From the NCBI GenBank assembly GCA_903884655.1, contig CAISFO010000029.1, positions 50,529 to 114,528 of the forward strand: DNA of 64,000 nt. The letters are read 5' to 3'. The position numbers and the translations under genes are program-made. The notes beneath the pieces were generated by a model, which was not told the origin of the DNA, did no database searches, and was given only the letters and a program-made list of their open reading frames with translations. Below, piece after piece: positions 24,131-34,402 of the stretch. The number at the start of each line of letters is the position of its first letter. Within the stretch, counting starts at the first letter, position 1. This DNA is from an uncultured Holophagaceae bacterium. Its GTDB lineage: Bacteria; Acidobacteriota; Holophagae; Holophagales; Holophagaceae.

Positions 24131-26977
24131 GTGACCAAACGGAGCCTCTGGCGCCTCGTCATCGTCCTGGCCGTGCTGTTCGGCTGTGGCTATTTCTTCC
24201 TGCCCCTCTCCAAGGTCAAGCTGGGCCTGGATCTCCGTGGCGGCGTCCACTTCGAGCTGGAGGTGCAGGGCCAGGAGGCTCTCGCCGCGGACCTGCGCGA
24301 CAGCAAGGACCGCCTGGTCTCCCGCCTGAAGGACAAGGGCCTGCCCGGCGCGCTGGTTCGCGTGGACCGGGAGGCCTTGCGCGTGGAAGGCACCGGCGCC
24401 GAGCAGAAGGCCACCGTCGAGAAGGTCGCCAAGGACTTCTTCCCGGGCTATGCCGTGACGGCCGAGGGCGATACGTTCCGCCTCAGCCAGAAGGCCGAAT
24501 ACCAGAAGCAGCTGAAGGATGACGCCAACAAGCGGGCGCTCGAAGTCATCGAGAAGCGCATCCGTGACATCGATCCCGCTAATGTGCTGGAACCGGAGAT
24601 CACTGCCAGCGGCGCCGAAGGCAACCGCATCGTGGTGGAAATCCCGGGCATCGAGGAGGGCGATCGGGAACGCATCAAGTCCCTGCTCTCCACCCCCGGC
24701 CATCTGGAGCAGCGCCTGCTGGCCAAGACACCGCAGCTCTACTTCACCTCCAAGGAGGAGGCCCTGGCCTTCTTCAAGGGCGCCATTCCGCAGGAATTCG
24801 AGCTGCTGCCCGAGATCGAAAGCGAGCGCCAGGCCCGCCGGGCCGGCCAGCCCGTGGTGAAGGCCAAGCCGGGCGAGGAGAGGATCAGCCGCTGGGTTCT
24901 GCTGGAAAGCCGCATCGCGGTGGACGGCGCCGACATCATCGACTCCCATCGCGCCTCCAATTCCCAGACCGAAGCCAACGAGGTCAACTTCACCCTCAAC
25001 AAGAAGGGGGATGACGATTTCGCCCGCCTGACCGGCACCGCCTCTGAGGAGAACCGGCTCATCGCCATCGTGCTGGACCGGAAGATCATCACGGAGCTCA
25101 GCGCCAAGGAGAAGATCATCGGTGGCGCGGTGCGCATCAGCGGCAGCTTCTCGGCCCAGGAAGCCGACGACCTTGCCAGCCAGCTGCGCAGCGGCGCGCT
25201 CCGTGCCCCCATGAAGTTCCTGGAAGAGCGCGTGGTGGGCCCCGGCCTCGGCCGCGATTCCATCCACGCCGGCGTGCGGTCCGCCCTGGTGGGCTTCATC
25301 ACCATCATCGCCTTCATGGTGTTCTTCTACCGCTGGTCCGGCATGAACGCCATCATCGCCCTCACGGTGAACGTCATCGTGATGATGGGCCTGCTGGGCT
25401 CCTTCCGGGCTACTCTGACCCTGCCAGGTATCGCCGGCTTCGTGCTGACGCTGGGCATGGCGGTGGACGCCAACATCCTCATCTTCGAGCGCATCAAGGA
25501 GGAGCTGGGCCTGGGCAAGAGCGTGCCTGGCGCCATCGATGCGGGCTTCGACCGCGTGTTCTGGACCATCGTGGACAGCCATGTGACCCAGCTGTTCGCC
25601 GCCCTGCTGCTCTTTATCTTCGGCACAGGTCCCGTGAAGGGCTTCGCCGTGACCCTCACCGTGGGCGTGGTGGCCTCGCTGTTCACCAGCATCTACATCA
25701 GCCGCTTCATCTACGACTACGTGCTCGAGCAGCACCCCGGCACCAAGACGCTCTCCGTTGGCGTCCACACCTTCTTCAAGGGCGCCTCCTACGACTTCAT
25801 GAAGTACAAGGGCCAGGCCCTGGCCATCAGCTGGGGCATCATCGTCATCAGCCTCCTCTTCGTGCAGCCATGGAATCTGACCCACAACAAGCGCATCCAC
25901 CTGGGTATGCAGTTCGTGGGCGGCAACGACATGACCGTGCGCTTCCGGGGCGTCGTGGAACCCGAGACGATCCGGGCCACCCTCGCGAAGAACGGTTATG
26001 CGGACGCCACCGTGGTGGGCTACGAGAACGCGGACAAGACCATCCGGGATTTCTCCGTGAAGGTGAAAGCCCGGAAGGATGGCGATCAGAAAGACAGCAC
26101 CATCCAGGCCAACGCGCTGCGCGGCATCTTCAAGCAGATGGATCCCGAGGCTTCCGGCAGCACGCTGCCGGTCCTCAACCTGGAAGGTTCCAAGACCCTG
26201 GCGGATACCCTGGCCAAGGCCAATCCGCTCCGTGTAGCCAATGACGACACGATTCTCACCGCCACCTACGGGCCCCTGGCCGAGAAGATCATCTCCGGCC
26301 GGGACCGGCTGTCTTCAGGCCTCTACCAATCCTTCAGCGAGCTGCCCAAGGACCTCCCCCAGGCCGTGACTGAGACCGTGCAGAAGAGCTACCGCCTGGG
26401 CGCCGTGGGCATCCTGAAGGACGAAAGCTTCTCCCCCAGCATCTCCGGGGAATGGACCAGCAAGACCCTCACCGCCGTGGGCCTCGCCATGCTGGCGATC
26501 CTGGTCTACGTGATCTTCCGGTTCACGGCGAGCTTTGCCGTGGGCGGCATCGTGGCCCTCATCCACGACATCCTCATGGCGCTGGGCCTCTTTGCGGCCT
26601 TCGGCTACGAGTTCAACGTGCCCGTGGTGGCCAGCTTCCTCACCCTCATGGGCTACTCCATGGCCGACACCATCGTGGTCTTCGACCGGATCCGCGAGAA
26701 CAGCCACCGCCCCGAATACCGGCGCGTGTCCATCACCAAGCTGGTGAACGACTCCATCAACCAGACCCTGGGACGGACCATCCTCACCTCGCTGTCCGTG
26801 CTGTTCGTGTCGGTCTGCCTCTGGCTCTTCGGCGGCCCCGCCCTCCACGACCTGGCCTTCCCCCTGGTCATCGGCGTCATCACCGGCACCTACTCGTCCA
26901 TCTACATCGCGGCCCCGGTGGTGGTGTACTGGGATCAGTGGTTCGGCGGCAAGGACAAACTCAAGCAGCATGCTTAA
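24131..26977 (+). CDS. secDF: SecD-SecF fusion protein of the Sec translocase
   Basis: A 948-residue inner-membrane protein with about 12 helices that uses the proton gradient to pull proteins across the membrane after SecA action. The SecD half (1-about 560) begins with a helix and LGLDLRGGVHFELEV, has a large periplasmic domain, and the motifs GLGRDSIHAG and LGMAVDANILIFERIKEEL. The SecF half (about 580-948) has HLGMQFVGGNDMTVRF and YSMADTIVVFDRIRENS. The fused form is found in Bacillus and several other groups. The GTG start at 24131 has AAGGAG six bases upstream. Last gene of the operon, followed by a strong terminator. Confidence 0.95.
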   Translation: MTKRSLWRLVIVLAVLFGCGYFFLPLSKVKLGLDLRGGVHFELEVQGQEALAADLRDSKDRLVSRLKDKGLPGALVRVDREALRVEGTGAEQKATVEKVAKDFFPGYAVTAEGDTFRLSQKAEYQKQLKDDANKRALEVIEKRIRDIDPANVLEPEITASGAEGNRIVVEIPGIEEGDRERIKSLLSTPGHLEQRLLAKTPQLYFTSKEEALAFFKGAIPQEFELLPEIESERQARRAGQPVVKAKPGEERISRWVLLESRIAVDGADIIDSHRASNSQTEANEVNFTLNKKGDDDFARLTGTASEENRLIAIVLDRKIITELSAKEKIIGGAVRISGSFSAQEADDLASQLRSGALRAPMKFLEERVVGPGLGRDSIHAGVRSALVGFITIIAFMVFFYRWSGMNAIIALTVNVIVMMGLLGSFRATLTLPGIAGFVLTLGMAVDANILIFERIKEELGLGKSVPGAIDAGFDRVFWTIVDSHVTQLFAALLLFIFGTGPVKGFAVTLTVGVVASLFTSIYISRFIYDYVLEQHPGTKTLSVGVHTFFKGASYDFMKYKGQALAISWGIIVISLLFVQPWNLTHNKRIHLGMQFVGGNDMTVRFRGVVEPETIRATLAKNGYADATVVGYENADKTIRDFSVKVKARKDGDQKDSTIQANALRGIFKQMDPEASGSTLPVLNLEGSKTLADTLAKANPLRVANDDTILTATYGPLAEKIISGRDRLSSGLYQSFSELPKDLPQAVTETVQKSYRLGAVGILKDESFSPSISGEWTSKTLTAVGLAMLAILVYVIFRFTASFAVGGIVALIHDILMALGLFAAFGYEFNVPVVASFLTLMGYSMADTIVVFDRIRENSHRPEYRRVSITKLVNDSINQTLGRTILTSLSVLFVSVCLWLFGGPALHDLAFPLVIGVITGTYSSIYIAAPVVVYWDQWFGGKDKLKQHA

Positions 26978-27001
26978 TTGATTTAGTTTTTGATTTGAGG
27001 A

Positions 27002-27030
27002 GAAGCGGCCCGGCTGGGCCGCTTCTTTTT
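27002..27030 (+). terminator. Rho-independent terminator of tgt-yajC-secDF
   Basis: GAAGCGGCCC (27002-27011), loop GGCT, GGGCCGCTTC (27016-27025), followed by TTTTT. Confidence 0.92.
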
Positions 27031-27138
27031 GCTCATCCGAAGCTGCGGCCATCGAGACCGAAAGTCACAGCAAAGCTGGATTGCCGCGGGAGCAATCCAC
27101 TGCGTGTTCGGTCAACCCAGAGGGCTAAAGAACGGGAA

Positions 27139-27271
27139 ACCACCGATAAACACCGATGAACACCGATAAAGGAATGAGAACAGCAAAGGCACCCACCTGC
27201 CACGCCTTCGGCTCCTGTGACACCTGCTCTTTATCAGCTTTTCATCGGTGTTTATCGGTGTTCATCGGTGG
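27139..27271. repeat. Palindromic element with arms of tandem CACCGATRAA units
   Basis: The left arm at 27139-27170 is three 10-bp units (CACCGATAAA, CACCGATGAA, CACCGATAAA). The right arm at 27239-27271 is the reverse complement of the same three-unit array with a few A/G changes. About 68 bp of unique sequence lies between. The remaining sequence of this 290-bp intergenic region (27031-27319) holds only the secDF terminator at its start and nothing else I recognise. Confidence 0.85.
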
Positions 27272-27319
27272 CTAAATTCAGTTTTTTTCCTGGGACCTCG
27301 GTGGCGACTCGCCATCGCC

Positions 27320-28210
27320 TTAACCTTCCCAGCTCACCCAGCCGGCTCTACCGGGGATCTCGTGGCGGGTGATCTTCTTGGTGGGTGGTTTGGCGGCCAG
27401 CAACTCCGGTAGCCAGTCGGCGTGGGTGCGGGCCACGACGCCGCGGTCGTTCAGGCCGCCCAGGAAGGCGTCGAAGGTCTCGAAGAGGGCGCCGCCCTCG
27501 ACTTCGGTGTGCAGGGCGTAGACGTTCAGCGCGTCCTCTCGAACCAGGCCCCAGACCTCGCGGTTCACCTGCTCCGGTGTGCGGCCCTCCAGGCCCAGCA
27601 GCTCGTCCAGGGTGGGCAGGGTGGTGGGGATCTGCAGGGTCCTCTGTGCCCGCCCCTTCACGATGGGGTAGAAGGGCGCGAAGCCCCGGCAGTCGCCCGC
27701 GTAGGCCAGGCCGTAGGCCTCCTGCAGCTCCAGGGTGGTGTCATTGCAGCGCCAGGCAGGACTCACGGCGCCGAGGGGCTTCTCGCCGAAGACGGTGCCA
27801 AAGGCCTCATGGGCGCTGGCATACCAGTCCGAGAGCCATTTCCGGGACTTGCGGTCGAGCAGGTCGTGGTACTGCACGTGGTCCCAGCCGTGGATGCCCA
27901 CCTCGTGACCGGCTTCTTTGGCCAGGCGCATCTGGGCAGCGGCCTGTTTCCAGATGATGGGCGCGGGGAGCAGCACCCCATACATCATGGTCCTGAAGCC
28001 GTAGAGCTTCGGGGCGCTGGTACGGCGCATCTTGGCCAGGAAGCCCTTGCGGAAGATGCGGCGGATGGCCTTGCCGCTGTTGTCGGGGCCGAAGCAGAAG
28101 TAGAAGCTGGCTCGCATCTGGTGCCTGTCCAGCAGCCGCAGCAGGGTGGGAATGCCCGTGAGCGAGCCTTCCAGGGTGTCGACGTCCACGCGCAACGAGA
28201 TGGATTTCAT
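27320..28210 (-). CDS. arnD: Polysaccharide deacetylase, ArnD-like deformylase
   Basis: A 296-residue protein of the NodB/polysaccharide-deacetylase fold. The N-terminal SLRVDVDT carries the metal Asp residues, HEVGIHGWDH the two zinc His residues, and SPAWRCND and YALHTEVEGG the later catalytic blocks. These match ArnD, which removes the formyl group from undecaprenyl-phosphate 4-formamido-L-arabinose during lipid A modification. No other arn gene is near, so another polyisoprenyl-linked sugar may be the substrate. ATG 28210 (AAGGA upstream) is preferred over an earlier in-frame ATG, since family similarity begins at MKSISLRVDVD. Confidence 0.78.
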   Translation of the reverse strand: MKSISLRVDVDTLEGSLTGIPTLLRLLDRHQMRASFYFCFGPDNSGKAIRRIFRKGFLAKMRRTSAPKLYGFRTMMYGVLLPAPIIWKQAAAQMRLAKEAGHEVGIHGWDHVQYHDLLDRKSRKWLSDWYASAHEAFGTVFGEKPLGAVSPAWRCNDTTLELQEAYGLAYAGDCRGFAPFYPIVKGRAQRTLQIPTTLPTLDELLGLEGRTPEQVNREVWGLVREDALNVYALHTEVEGGALFETFDAFLGGLNDRGVVARTHADWLPELLAAKPPTKKITRHEIPGRAGWVSWEG

Positions 28211-28526
28211 GCCGGTTCCTTGTCCCTTCCATTCCAACCGCGAACGGGCCGGGCCACAAGGCAGGGCACCAAAAGGGCTGAAAGCCTTGACCCGCGAAAG
28301 ACGCGAAAGGGCGCGAAAACGGCGGAGCCGGGCCGCCTGGGCCTTTGGCCCCCAGCCGAGCTGCGCTCGGCTGGCCGCTCACGGGGCGGTGCCGCCGTCC
28401 TTCAAGAGCCGGCGAATCCGACCAGTGAGTGGAGGCGAAGGAATACCCGTTCGCCTTTCGCGCGCCCGAAGGGCGTTTCGCGGATTTCGCGGTTGGCTTT
28501 CATGGCAGGCTCGGGAAGGGTTGCGG
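28211..28526. other. 316-bp intergenic region with a palindromic CGCGAAA element
   Basis: It contains the inverted-repeat element described at 28281-28501 and, inside it, a perfect 9-bp hairpin CCAGCCGAG-ctgcg-CTCGGCTGG (28352-28374). I see no ORF with a ribosome site and no RNA gene in it. Confidence 0.6.
28281..28501. repeat. Palindromic element with arms of CGCGAAA units
   Basis: The left arm 28281-28319 (AAAGCC, then CCGCGAAAGACGCGAAAGG and GCGCGAAA) is matched by the reverse complement of 28462-28501 (AAAGCC, CCGCGAAATCCGCGAAACG and GCGCGAAA). The centre of about 140 bp contains a 9-bp hairpin at 28352-28374. Confidence 0.75.
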
Positions 28527-30449
28527 CTAGCCCCGCTTGAGCCGACGGTAGAGGGTGTTCCGGCTGATGCCCAGGCGCCGGGCTGCTTCGGACATGTTCC
28601 CGCCCGCCGAGCGCACCGCGTGGCCGATGACCGTATCGGCATAGGACCGGAGGCTGGCGACGGGGGCGAGGTCGGGTTCCGCCCGGTCGGAGGTGGTCCT
28701 CCGCAGCTCGGCGAAGAGATCATCGGGCAGGTGGTGCCAGGTGATGACGGTCTCGTCCTCGTCCACCAGGGCGCAGGCCGTGCGGATCGCATTGTCCAGC
28801 TGGCGCAGGTTGCCGGGCCAGGCATAGCTCGCGAAGCGGGTCGCCAGGGAAGCGCCCAGGATGAGCCCCAGTCCGGGCGCCAGGTCCTCGATGGACCGGG
28901 CGACGAGGGTGGCGAGGTCGGTGCGTTCCCGCAGGGCGGGCAGCACCAGCGTGAGGCCGTTGATCCGGTAGTAGAGATCCTGGCGGAACCGCCCCGCTTC
29001 CATCTCGCTTTTCAGGTTCCGGTGGGTGGCGCAAACCAGGGCGAAGTCCACGGGAATGGTCTGGCCACCGCCCAGCGGTGTCACCTGCCGTTCCTGCAGC
29101 ACCCGCAGCAGCCGCCCCTGCATGGCCAGGGGCATATCGCCGATCTCGTCCAGGAAGAGGGTGCCTCCGTCGGCTTCGCGGATCCGGCCGGGGGAGCCCT
29201 CGCGACGGGCGCCTGTGAAGGCGCCAGGCACGTAGCCGAAGAGTTCGGCCTCGATGAGGGTCTCGGGCATGGCGGCGCAGTTCACGGCCACGAAGGGCCT
29301 GCCGTTCCTTGGTCCGGATTCGTGCATGGCCCGCGTGAACAGTTCCTTGCCCACGCCTGACTCGCCTTGGAGGAGGATCGGGATGGGCTTGTCCAGCACC
29401 TTCCGCGCCCGTTCGATGGCGGCCCGCATGCGCCCATCGCCCGTGTCGAGCCGGGCGAGCCGGTCCTGGATGGCGGCCTTGCGGGCCGGCTCGACGAGGA
29501 GGGCCAGGGGGTGGCGCCCTGCTTCCACCCGCAGGAACAGCCGGCCGCCGATCAGCCGGTTGACCCGCCGGGGCTGGGCGTCCATGTGGCGGCCCAGGTC
29601 CATCAGATCGGCCATCCGCATATCGAGCACCCGCTCGAGCGGAATGGTCCCGAGATCCGCGGGCGCCAGGCCCAGCAGGGAGAACCCGGCCAGATTGGCT
29701 CCCACGATCCGGCCATCCTCCGCCAGGGCCACCACGCCTTCGGCCACGGAGCCGATGCCTTCGGCAAGGGGATGGAAATGCAATCGGACGCTGTCCCCAT
29801 GCCGGAGGTCGAAGAGCCGGTTCTCGATCATCTGGGCGGCGGCGCGGACCAGGTTGAAGGTGTGGGGATGGCGGCTCCGTTGCTCGCCCGAGATGTCCAG
29901 GACGCCTAGCAGCCGCCCATCCGGCGAGATCACGGGGGCCGCCGCGCAGGTCAGGAAGGCATTGCGTTCGAGGTAGTGCTCTGCCCCGTGGACCACCACC
30001 GGGGCGGCTTCGGCCAGGGCGGTGCCGATGGCGTTGGTGCCGCGGTAGCGTTCGTCCCAGGACGCGCCTGGCATGAGGGCCACCCGCTCGGCCCGGGACA
30101 GGAAGTCGGCGTCGCCGAGGGCGTGCAGCAGCACGCCCGCCTCGTCCGCCAGGACCACCATGCTGCCGGATCCATGGATCTGGGCATGGAGGTACTCCAT
30201 CACGGGACGGGCATTGGCGATCAGCTCCTGCTGGCGCTGCGCCGCCCGGTTCATCTCGCTCCGGGAGAGATGGGGGGCATCGTTCAACCGGCCCACCGGC
30301 TCCAGTCCGGCCTTGAAGCTGCGCCGCCAGGAGCGGGCGACCAGATCATCGACCAGACCCGAGGGCAGCTCGCCCCGGTCGAGCAGCATGCGCCGGGCCT
30401 GCCGCAGCATCGAATCGCCCATACCTCTTGGAACCATGGGTTGTTCCAT
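28527..30449 (-). CDS. Sigma-54-dependent activator of the AcoR type
   Basis: A 640-residue enhancer-binding regulator. The N-terminal GAF-like sensor (about 30-270, with GASWDERYRGTNAIGTAL and GVLDISGEQRS as in AcoR) is followed by a PAS-like segment, then the AAA+ domain with Walker A GESGVGKE, the sigma-54 contact motif GAFTGA, and Walker B GTLFLDEIGDM. A C-terminal Fis-type helix-turn-helix (GNMSEAARRLGISRNTLYRR) completes it. AcoR-type proteins switch on acetoin, alcohol and aldehyde oxidation genes. The gene is divergent from an aldehyde dehydrogenase with a -24/-12-like promoter. ATG 30449 is used; ATG 30437 is nearly as good. Confidence 0.88.
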   Translation of the reverse strand: MEQPMVPRGMGDSMLRQARRMLLDRGELPSGLVDDLVARSWRRSFKAGLEPVGRLNDAPHLSRSEMNRAAQRQQELIANARPVMEYLHAQIHGSGSMVVLADEAGVLLHALGDADFLSRAERVALMPGASWDERYRGTNAIGTALAEAAPVVVHGAEHYLERNAFLTCAAAPVISPDGRLLGVLDISGEQRSRHPHTFNLVRAAAQMIENRLFDLRHGDSVRLHFHPLAEGIGSVAEGVVALAEDGRIVGANLAGFSLLGLAPADLGTIPLERVLDMRMADLMDLGRHMDAQPRRVNRLIGGRLFLRVEAGRHPLALLVEPARKAAIQDRLARLDTGDGRMRAAIERARKVLDKPIPILLQGESGVGKELFTRAMHESGPRNGRPFVAVNCAAMPETLIEAELFGYVPGAFTGARREGSPGRIREADGGTLFLDEIGDMPLAMQGRLLRVLQERQVTPLGGGQTIPVDFALVCATHRNLKSEMEAGRFRQDLYYRINGLTLVLPALRERTDLATLVARSIEDLAPGLGLILGASLATRFASYAWPGNLRQLDNAIRTACALVDEDETVITWHHLPDDLFAELRRTTSDRAEPDLAPVASLRSYADTVIGHAVRSAGGNMSEAARRLGISRNTLYRRLKRG

Positions 30450-30631
30450 TCTCCGCCGACAGACGGCGCGTTGTCGCACGTGGGTTTGGCTCAGTATCGG
30501 GATTCGCCTGGGGACGTGCAAGGCGATTGGGCGGGATGGGCCCGGGTTGTGCCATTTCGGGACAGTGTCCTTCATTGGGGCAGGGAGTTCGGATTTTGAT
30601 ACCTCGAGAGTCGTTTGAATAAAATATATAA

Positions 30632-30644
30632 AATCAATATTTAT
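30632..30644 (+). promoter_or_regulatory. IHF-like site in an AT-rich tract
   Basis: AATCAATATTTAT differs from the IHF consensus WATCAANNNNTTR at one position. It lies in the most AT-rich stretch of the region (30617-30655), just upstream of the -24/-12-like element, the usual place for DNA bending at sigma-54 promoters. Confidence 0.4.
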
Positions 30645-30660
30645 ATCGTTTTTGCTGTCA

Positions 30661-30676
30661 TGGCACGTTTTTCGTT
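30661..30676 (+). promoter_or_regulatory. Sigma-54 (-24/-12) promoter candidate for the aldehyde dehydrogenase
   Basis: TGGCACG (30661-30667), TTTT, TCGTT (30672-30676). The -24 half is perfect; the -12 half deviates from TTGCA. It lies about 70 bases before the start codon and downstream of a divergent sigma-54 activator gene. Confidence 0.5.
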
Positions 30677-30746
30677 TGACACCTTTCGAACCTCATCCAC
30701 ACCTCATTTCCTAGGAACCACCTACATCCCCCCAAAGGAGGCAAGC

Positions 30747-32267
<1,521 letters not shown>

Positions 32268-32288
32268 TCCAGGTTTCCTTCAACCTCT

Positions 32289-32325
32289 CCAGGCGATCGC
32301 CAAGGTGCGATCGCCTGGGTTTTTC
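32289..32325 (+). terminator. Terminator/attenuator between the aldehyde dehydrogenase and DUF779 genes
   Basis: A perfect 12-bp stem: CCAGGCGATCGC (32289-32300), loop CAAGGT, GCGATCGCCTGG (32307-32318), followed by GTTTTTC. It probably lowers expression of the DUF779 gene, which begins 13 bases after the T-run. Confidence 0.88.
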
Positions 32326-32337
32326 CCGGGGGCAGAC

Positions 32338-32706
32338 ATGGTCCAGCGCGTCCTCGCCACCGATGCGGCCCTGCAGCTGATCTCGACCCTCAAGGCCAAG
32401 CACGGTTCGCTCATGTTCCACCAGTCCGGTGGCTGCTGCGATGGCAGCTCGCCGATGTGTTATCCCCTCGGCGAGTTCCTGGTGGGCGAGGCAGACGTGC
32501 TCCTCGGCGAGATCGGTGGCAGCCCCTTCTACATGAGCCGATCCCAGTTCGCCTACTGGGAGCACACGCAGCTCACCATCGATGTGGTGCCTGGCCGCGG
32601 CGGGATGTTCTCGCTGGATGGCCCTGAAGGCCTCCGCTTCCTCACCCGGTCCAGGCTCTACACCGAGGCGGAGAGCCTTGAGCTGAGCCGGGTGGAGAAG
32701 GGGTAG
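32338..32706 (+). CDS. DUF779 family protein (aldehyde-dehydrogenase-associated)
   Basis: A 122-residue cytosolic protein with the family's cysteine motif HQSGGCCDGSSPMC and a C-terminal PGRGGMFSLDGPEG. DUF779 genes sit next to acetaldehyde dehydrogenase genes of the ExaC/AldB type across many phyla, so it likely assists that enzyme (metal delivery or redox protection of its thiols are guesses). ATG 32338 is preferred because GGGGGC precedes it; an earlier in-frame ATG lies inside the terminator hairpin and is unlikely. Confidence 0.88.
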   Translation: MVQRVLATDAALQLISTLKAKHGSLMFHQSGGCCDGSSPMCYPLGEFLVGEADVLLGEIGGSPFYMSRSQFAYWEHTQLTIDVVPGRGGMFSLDGPEGLRFLTRSRLYTEAESLELSRVEKG

Positions 32707-32737
32707 ACTCAAAGCTGGAGAGGACCTCCCGGTCCCG

Positions 32738-32743
32738 TATAAT
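32738..32743 (+). promoter_or_regulatory. Consensus -10 box of the POT-like permease gene
   Basis: A perfect TATAAT ends six bases before the ATG at 32750. Transcription would start at about the A of the ATG, and there is no ribosome site, so a leaderless mRNA is suggested. No convincing -35 hexamer is seen. Confidence 0.4.
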
Positions 32744-32749
32744 CGCCGG

Positions 32750-34249
32750 ATGTCCCCCCAGCGAACCTCCGGTGTCCTGCGCTCCTTTCCGCCCGTCTTC
32801 TGGCTGGCGAACGTCATGGAGCTGTTCGAGCGGGCGGCCTACTACGGCCTGAACTCGGTGCTCGCGGTCTACCTCACGAACAAGATCTCGGAGGGCGGCC
32901 TGGGCTTCACGGAGCAGTCCGTGGGCTTCCTCCAGAGCCTCATCTACGCGTTCACGTACGTCATCCCCATCGCCGGCGGCGCCCTGGCGGATCGCTACGG
33001 CTACCGGCGGATGCTCCTCTTCGCCTTTTCCATCCTGTCCGCGGGCTACTTCATCGCCGGCAGCGTGACGGCCTATGGTGCGGTCTTCGCGGCGCTGCTG
33101 CTGATGGCGACCGGCGCAGGCCTGTTCAAGCCCATCATCTCGGGTACCCTCGCCCGCACCACCACGGAGGAGAACTCCGGCTTCGGCTTCGGCATCTACT
33201 ACTGGATGATCAACATCGGCGCCTTTCTGGCGCCACTGCTGGTCAGCGTGCTGAAGGGCTTCTCCTGGCGCTACGTGTTCATCGCCTCGGCCCTCTACTG
33301 CGCCGCCATGCTGGTGCCCACGGTGTTCCTCTTCAAGGATCCGCCCCGGCCCGAGAATACCAAGAGCCTGCGGGAAGTGGCCCGCAGTGCGGCCCTGGTG
33401 CTGGGGGACGCCCGCTTCATGCTCATGATCGTGGTGTACTCCGGCTTCTGGATCCTCTACTTCCAGAACTTCGGCTCTGTGCTCTGGTACCTGCGCGACT
33501 TCGTGGATGCCACACCGGTGAACCGGTTCTTCGCCTCCTTTGGTGTTCCCCTGAAATTCGACGCCGAGCACGTCACTGTGATCAACGGGGGGACGATCAT
33601 CCTGTTGCAGGTCCTGGTGAGCCGTCTGGTGAAGAACGTCCGACCCCTGCCGACCATGGTGACGGGCATCGTCATCGGCACCCTGGGCTTCCTCTGCCTC
33701 GCCGCGTCGGCCAACGTGTGGGTCTTCATCCTCGGCATTTCCGTGTTCTCGATCGGGGAGATGACCGCGCATCCGAAGTACTACAGCTATGTGGGCCTGG
33801 TGGCGCCGACGGACAAGAAGGCGGTCTACATGGGCTACGCCTTCCTCTATGGCGTCATCGGCAGTCTGATCGGATCCAGCCTGGGGGGCGGGCTCTATGG
33901 CTCCATGCTCAAGCCTCTCGTGGGCCACCCCGGCGCGGCGGCAGCGGCCCGGAACTTCTGGCTGATCTTCGTGGCCCTCAACTGCGCGGCGGCGGTGGGC
34001 CTGATTTTTTACGACCGCGTCTTCGCCGAGGACACGCCGCATACCAACGCGAAGGCCCGGAAGGTGATGATCGCCATCTACGCTGTGTTGCTTCTGGCGG
34101 GTCTGCTGTTCCTCCGCTCGTCGGTCTTCGGTAGCCCGGAGATCTCCTACAAGACCATGGTCCAGGCCGTGATCATGCTGCTCCTGGGTGCTGGAGGCAT
34201 GACCGTCAGCCTTAGGCGGGACCACAATCAACCAGGGGTTCAAGGCTAG
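32750..34249 (+). CDS. MFS permease of the POT (peptide transporter)-like group
   Basis: A 499-residue inner-membrane protein with 12-14 helices. The first helix has FWLANVMELFERAAYYGLNS, close to the ExxERFxYY proton-coupling motif of POT di/tripeptide symporters, followed by GGALADRYGYRRMLLF (MFS loop 2-3) and FSIGEMTAHPKYYSYVGLVA. A long acidic loop divides the halves (about 250-280). Substrate: small peptides are likely, but divergent members carry other solutes. The stop codon is immediately followed by a palindromic repeat (34248-34367). It appears to be monocistronic and may be translated from a leaderless mRNA. Confidence 0.8.
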   Translation: MSPQRTSGVLRSFPPVFWLANVMELFERAAYYGLNSVLAVYLTNKISEGGLGFTEQSVGFLQSLIYAFTYVIPIAGGALADRYGYRRMLLFAFSILSAGYFIAGSVTAYGAVFAALLLMATGAGLFKPIISGTLARTTTEENSGFGFGIYYWMINIGAFLAPLLVSVLKGFSWRYVFIASALYCAAMLVPTVFLFKDPPRPENTKSLREVARSAALVLGDARFMLMIVVYSGFWILYFQNFGSVLWYLRDFVDATPVNRFFASFGVPLKFDAEHVTVINGGTIILLQVLVSRLVKNVRPLPTMVTGIVIGTLGFLCLAASANVWVFILGISVFSIGEMTAHPKYYSYVGLVAPTDKKAVYMGYAFLYGVIGSLIGSSLGGGLYGSMLKPLVGHPGAAAAARNFWLIFVALNCAAAVGLIFYDRVFAEDTPHTNAKARKVMIAIYAVLLLAGLLFLRSSVFGSPEISYKTMVQAVIMLLLGAGGMTVSLRRDHNQPGVQG

Positions 34250-34367
34250 CTGGTCGCGGAAGACACGAAATTCCACAGAAGGCGCGGAAGGGGCTTTGCT
34301 GCCCCAATGGGCACCCTCATGCCTCTTCAATGCCTTCCGGTATTTTCCGCGCCTTCCGCGACCAGCT
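34248..34367. repeat. Palindromic element with arms of CGCGGAAG units
   Basis: A perfect 15-bp outer inverted repeat: AGCTGGTCGCGGAAG (34248-34262) and CTTCCGCGACCAGCT (34353-34367). Inside the arms a second GCGCGGAAGG-type unit is present on both sides. It begins within the stop codon of the POT-like permease gene and fills most of the 153-bp gap to the PilZ gene. Confidence 0.85.
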
Positions 34368-34402
34368 CTTTTCTTGTTGCTTGGTCGCTTCTAAAACCAG
34401 AT

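Noticed and set aside
27139..28501. A CRISPR array
   Set aside because: The repeats are short tandem units in inverted arms, not direct repeats of 24-40 bp with regular spacers, and no cas gene is near.
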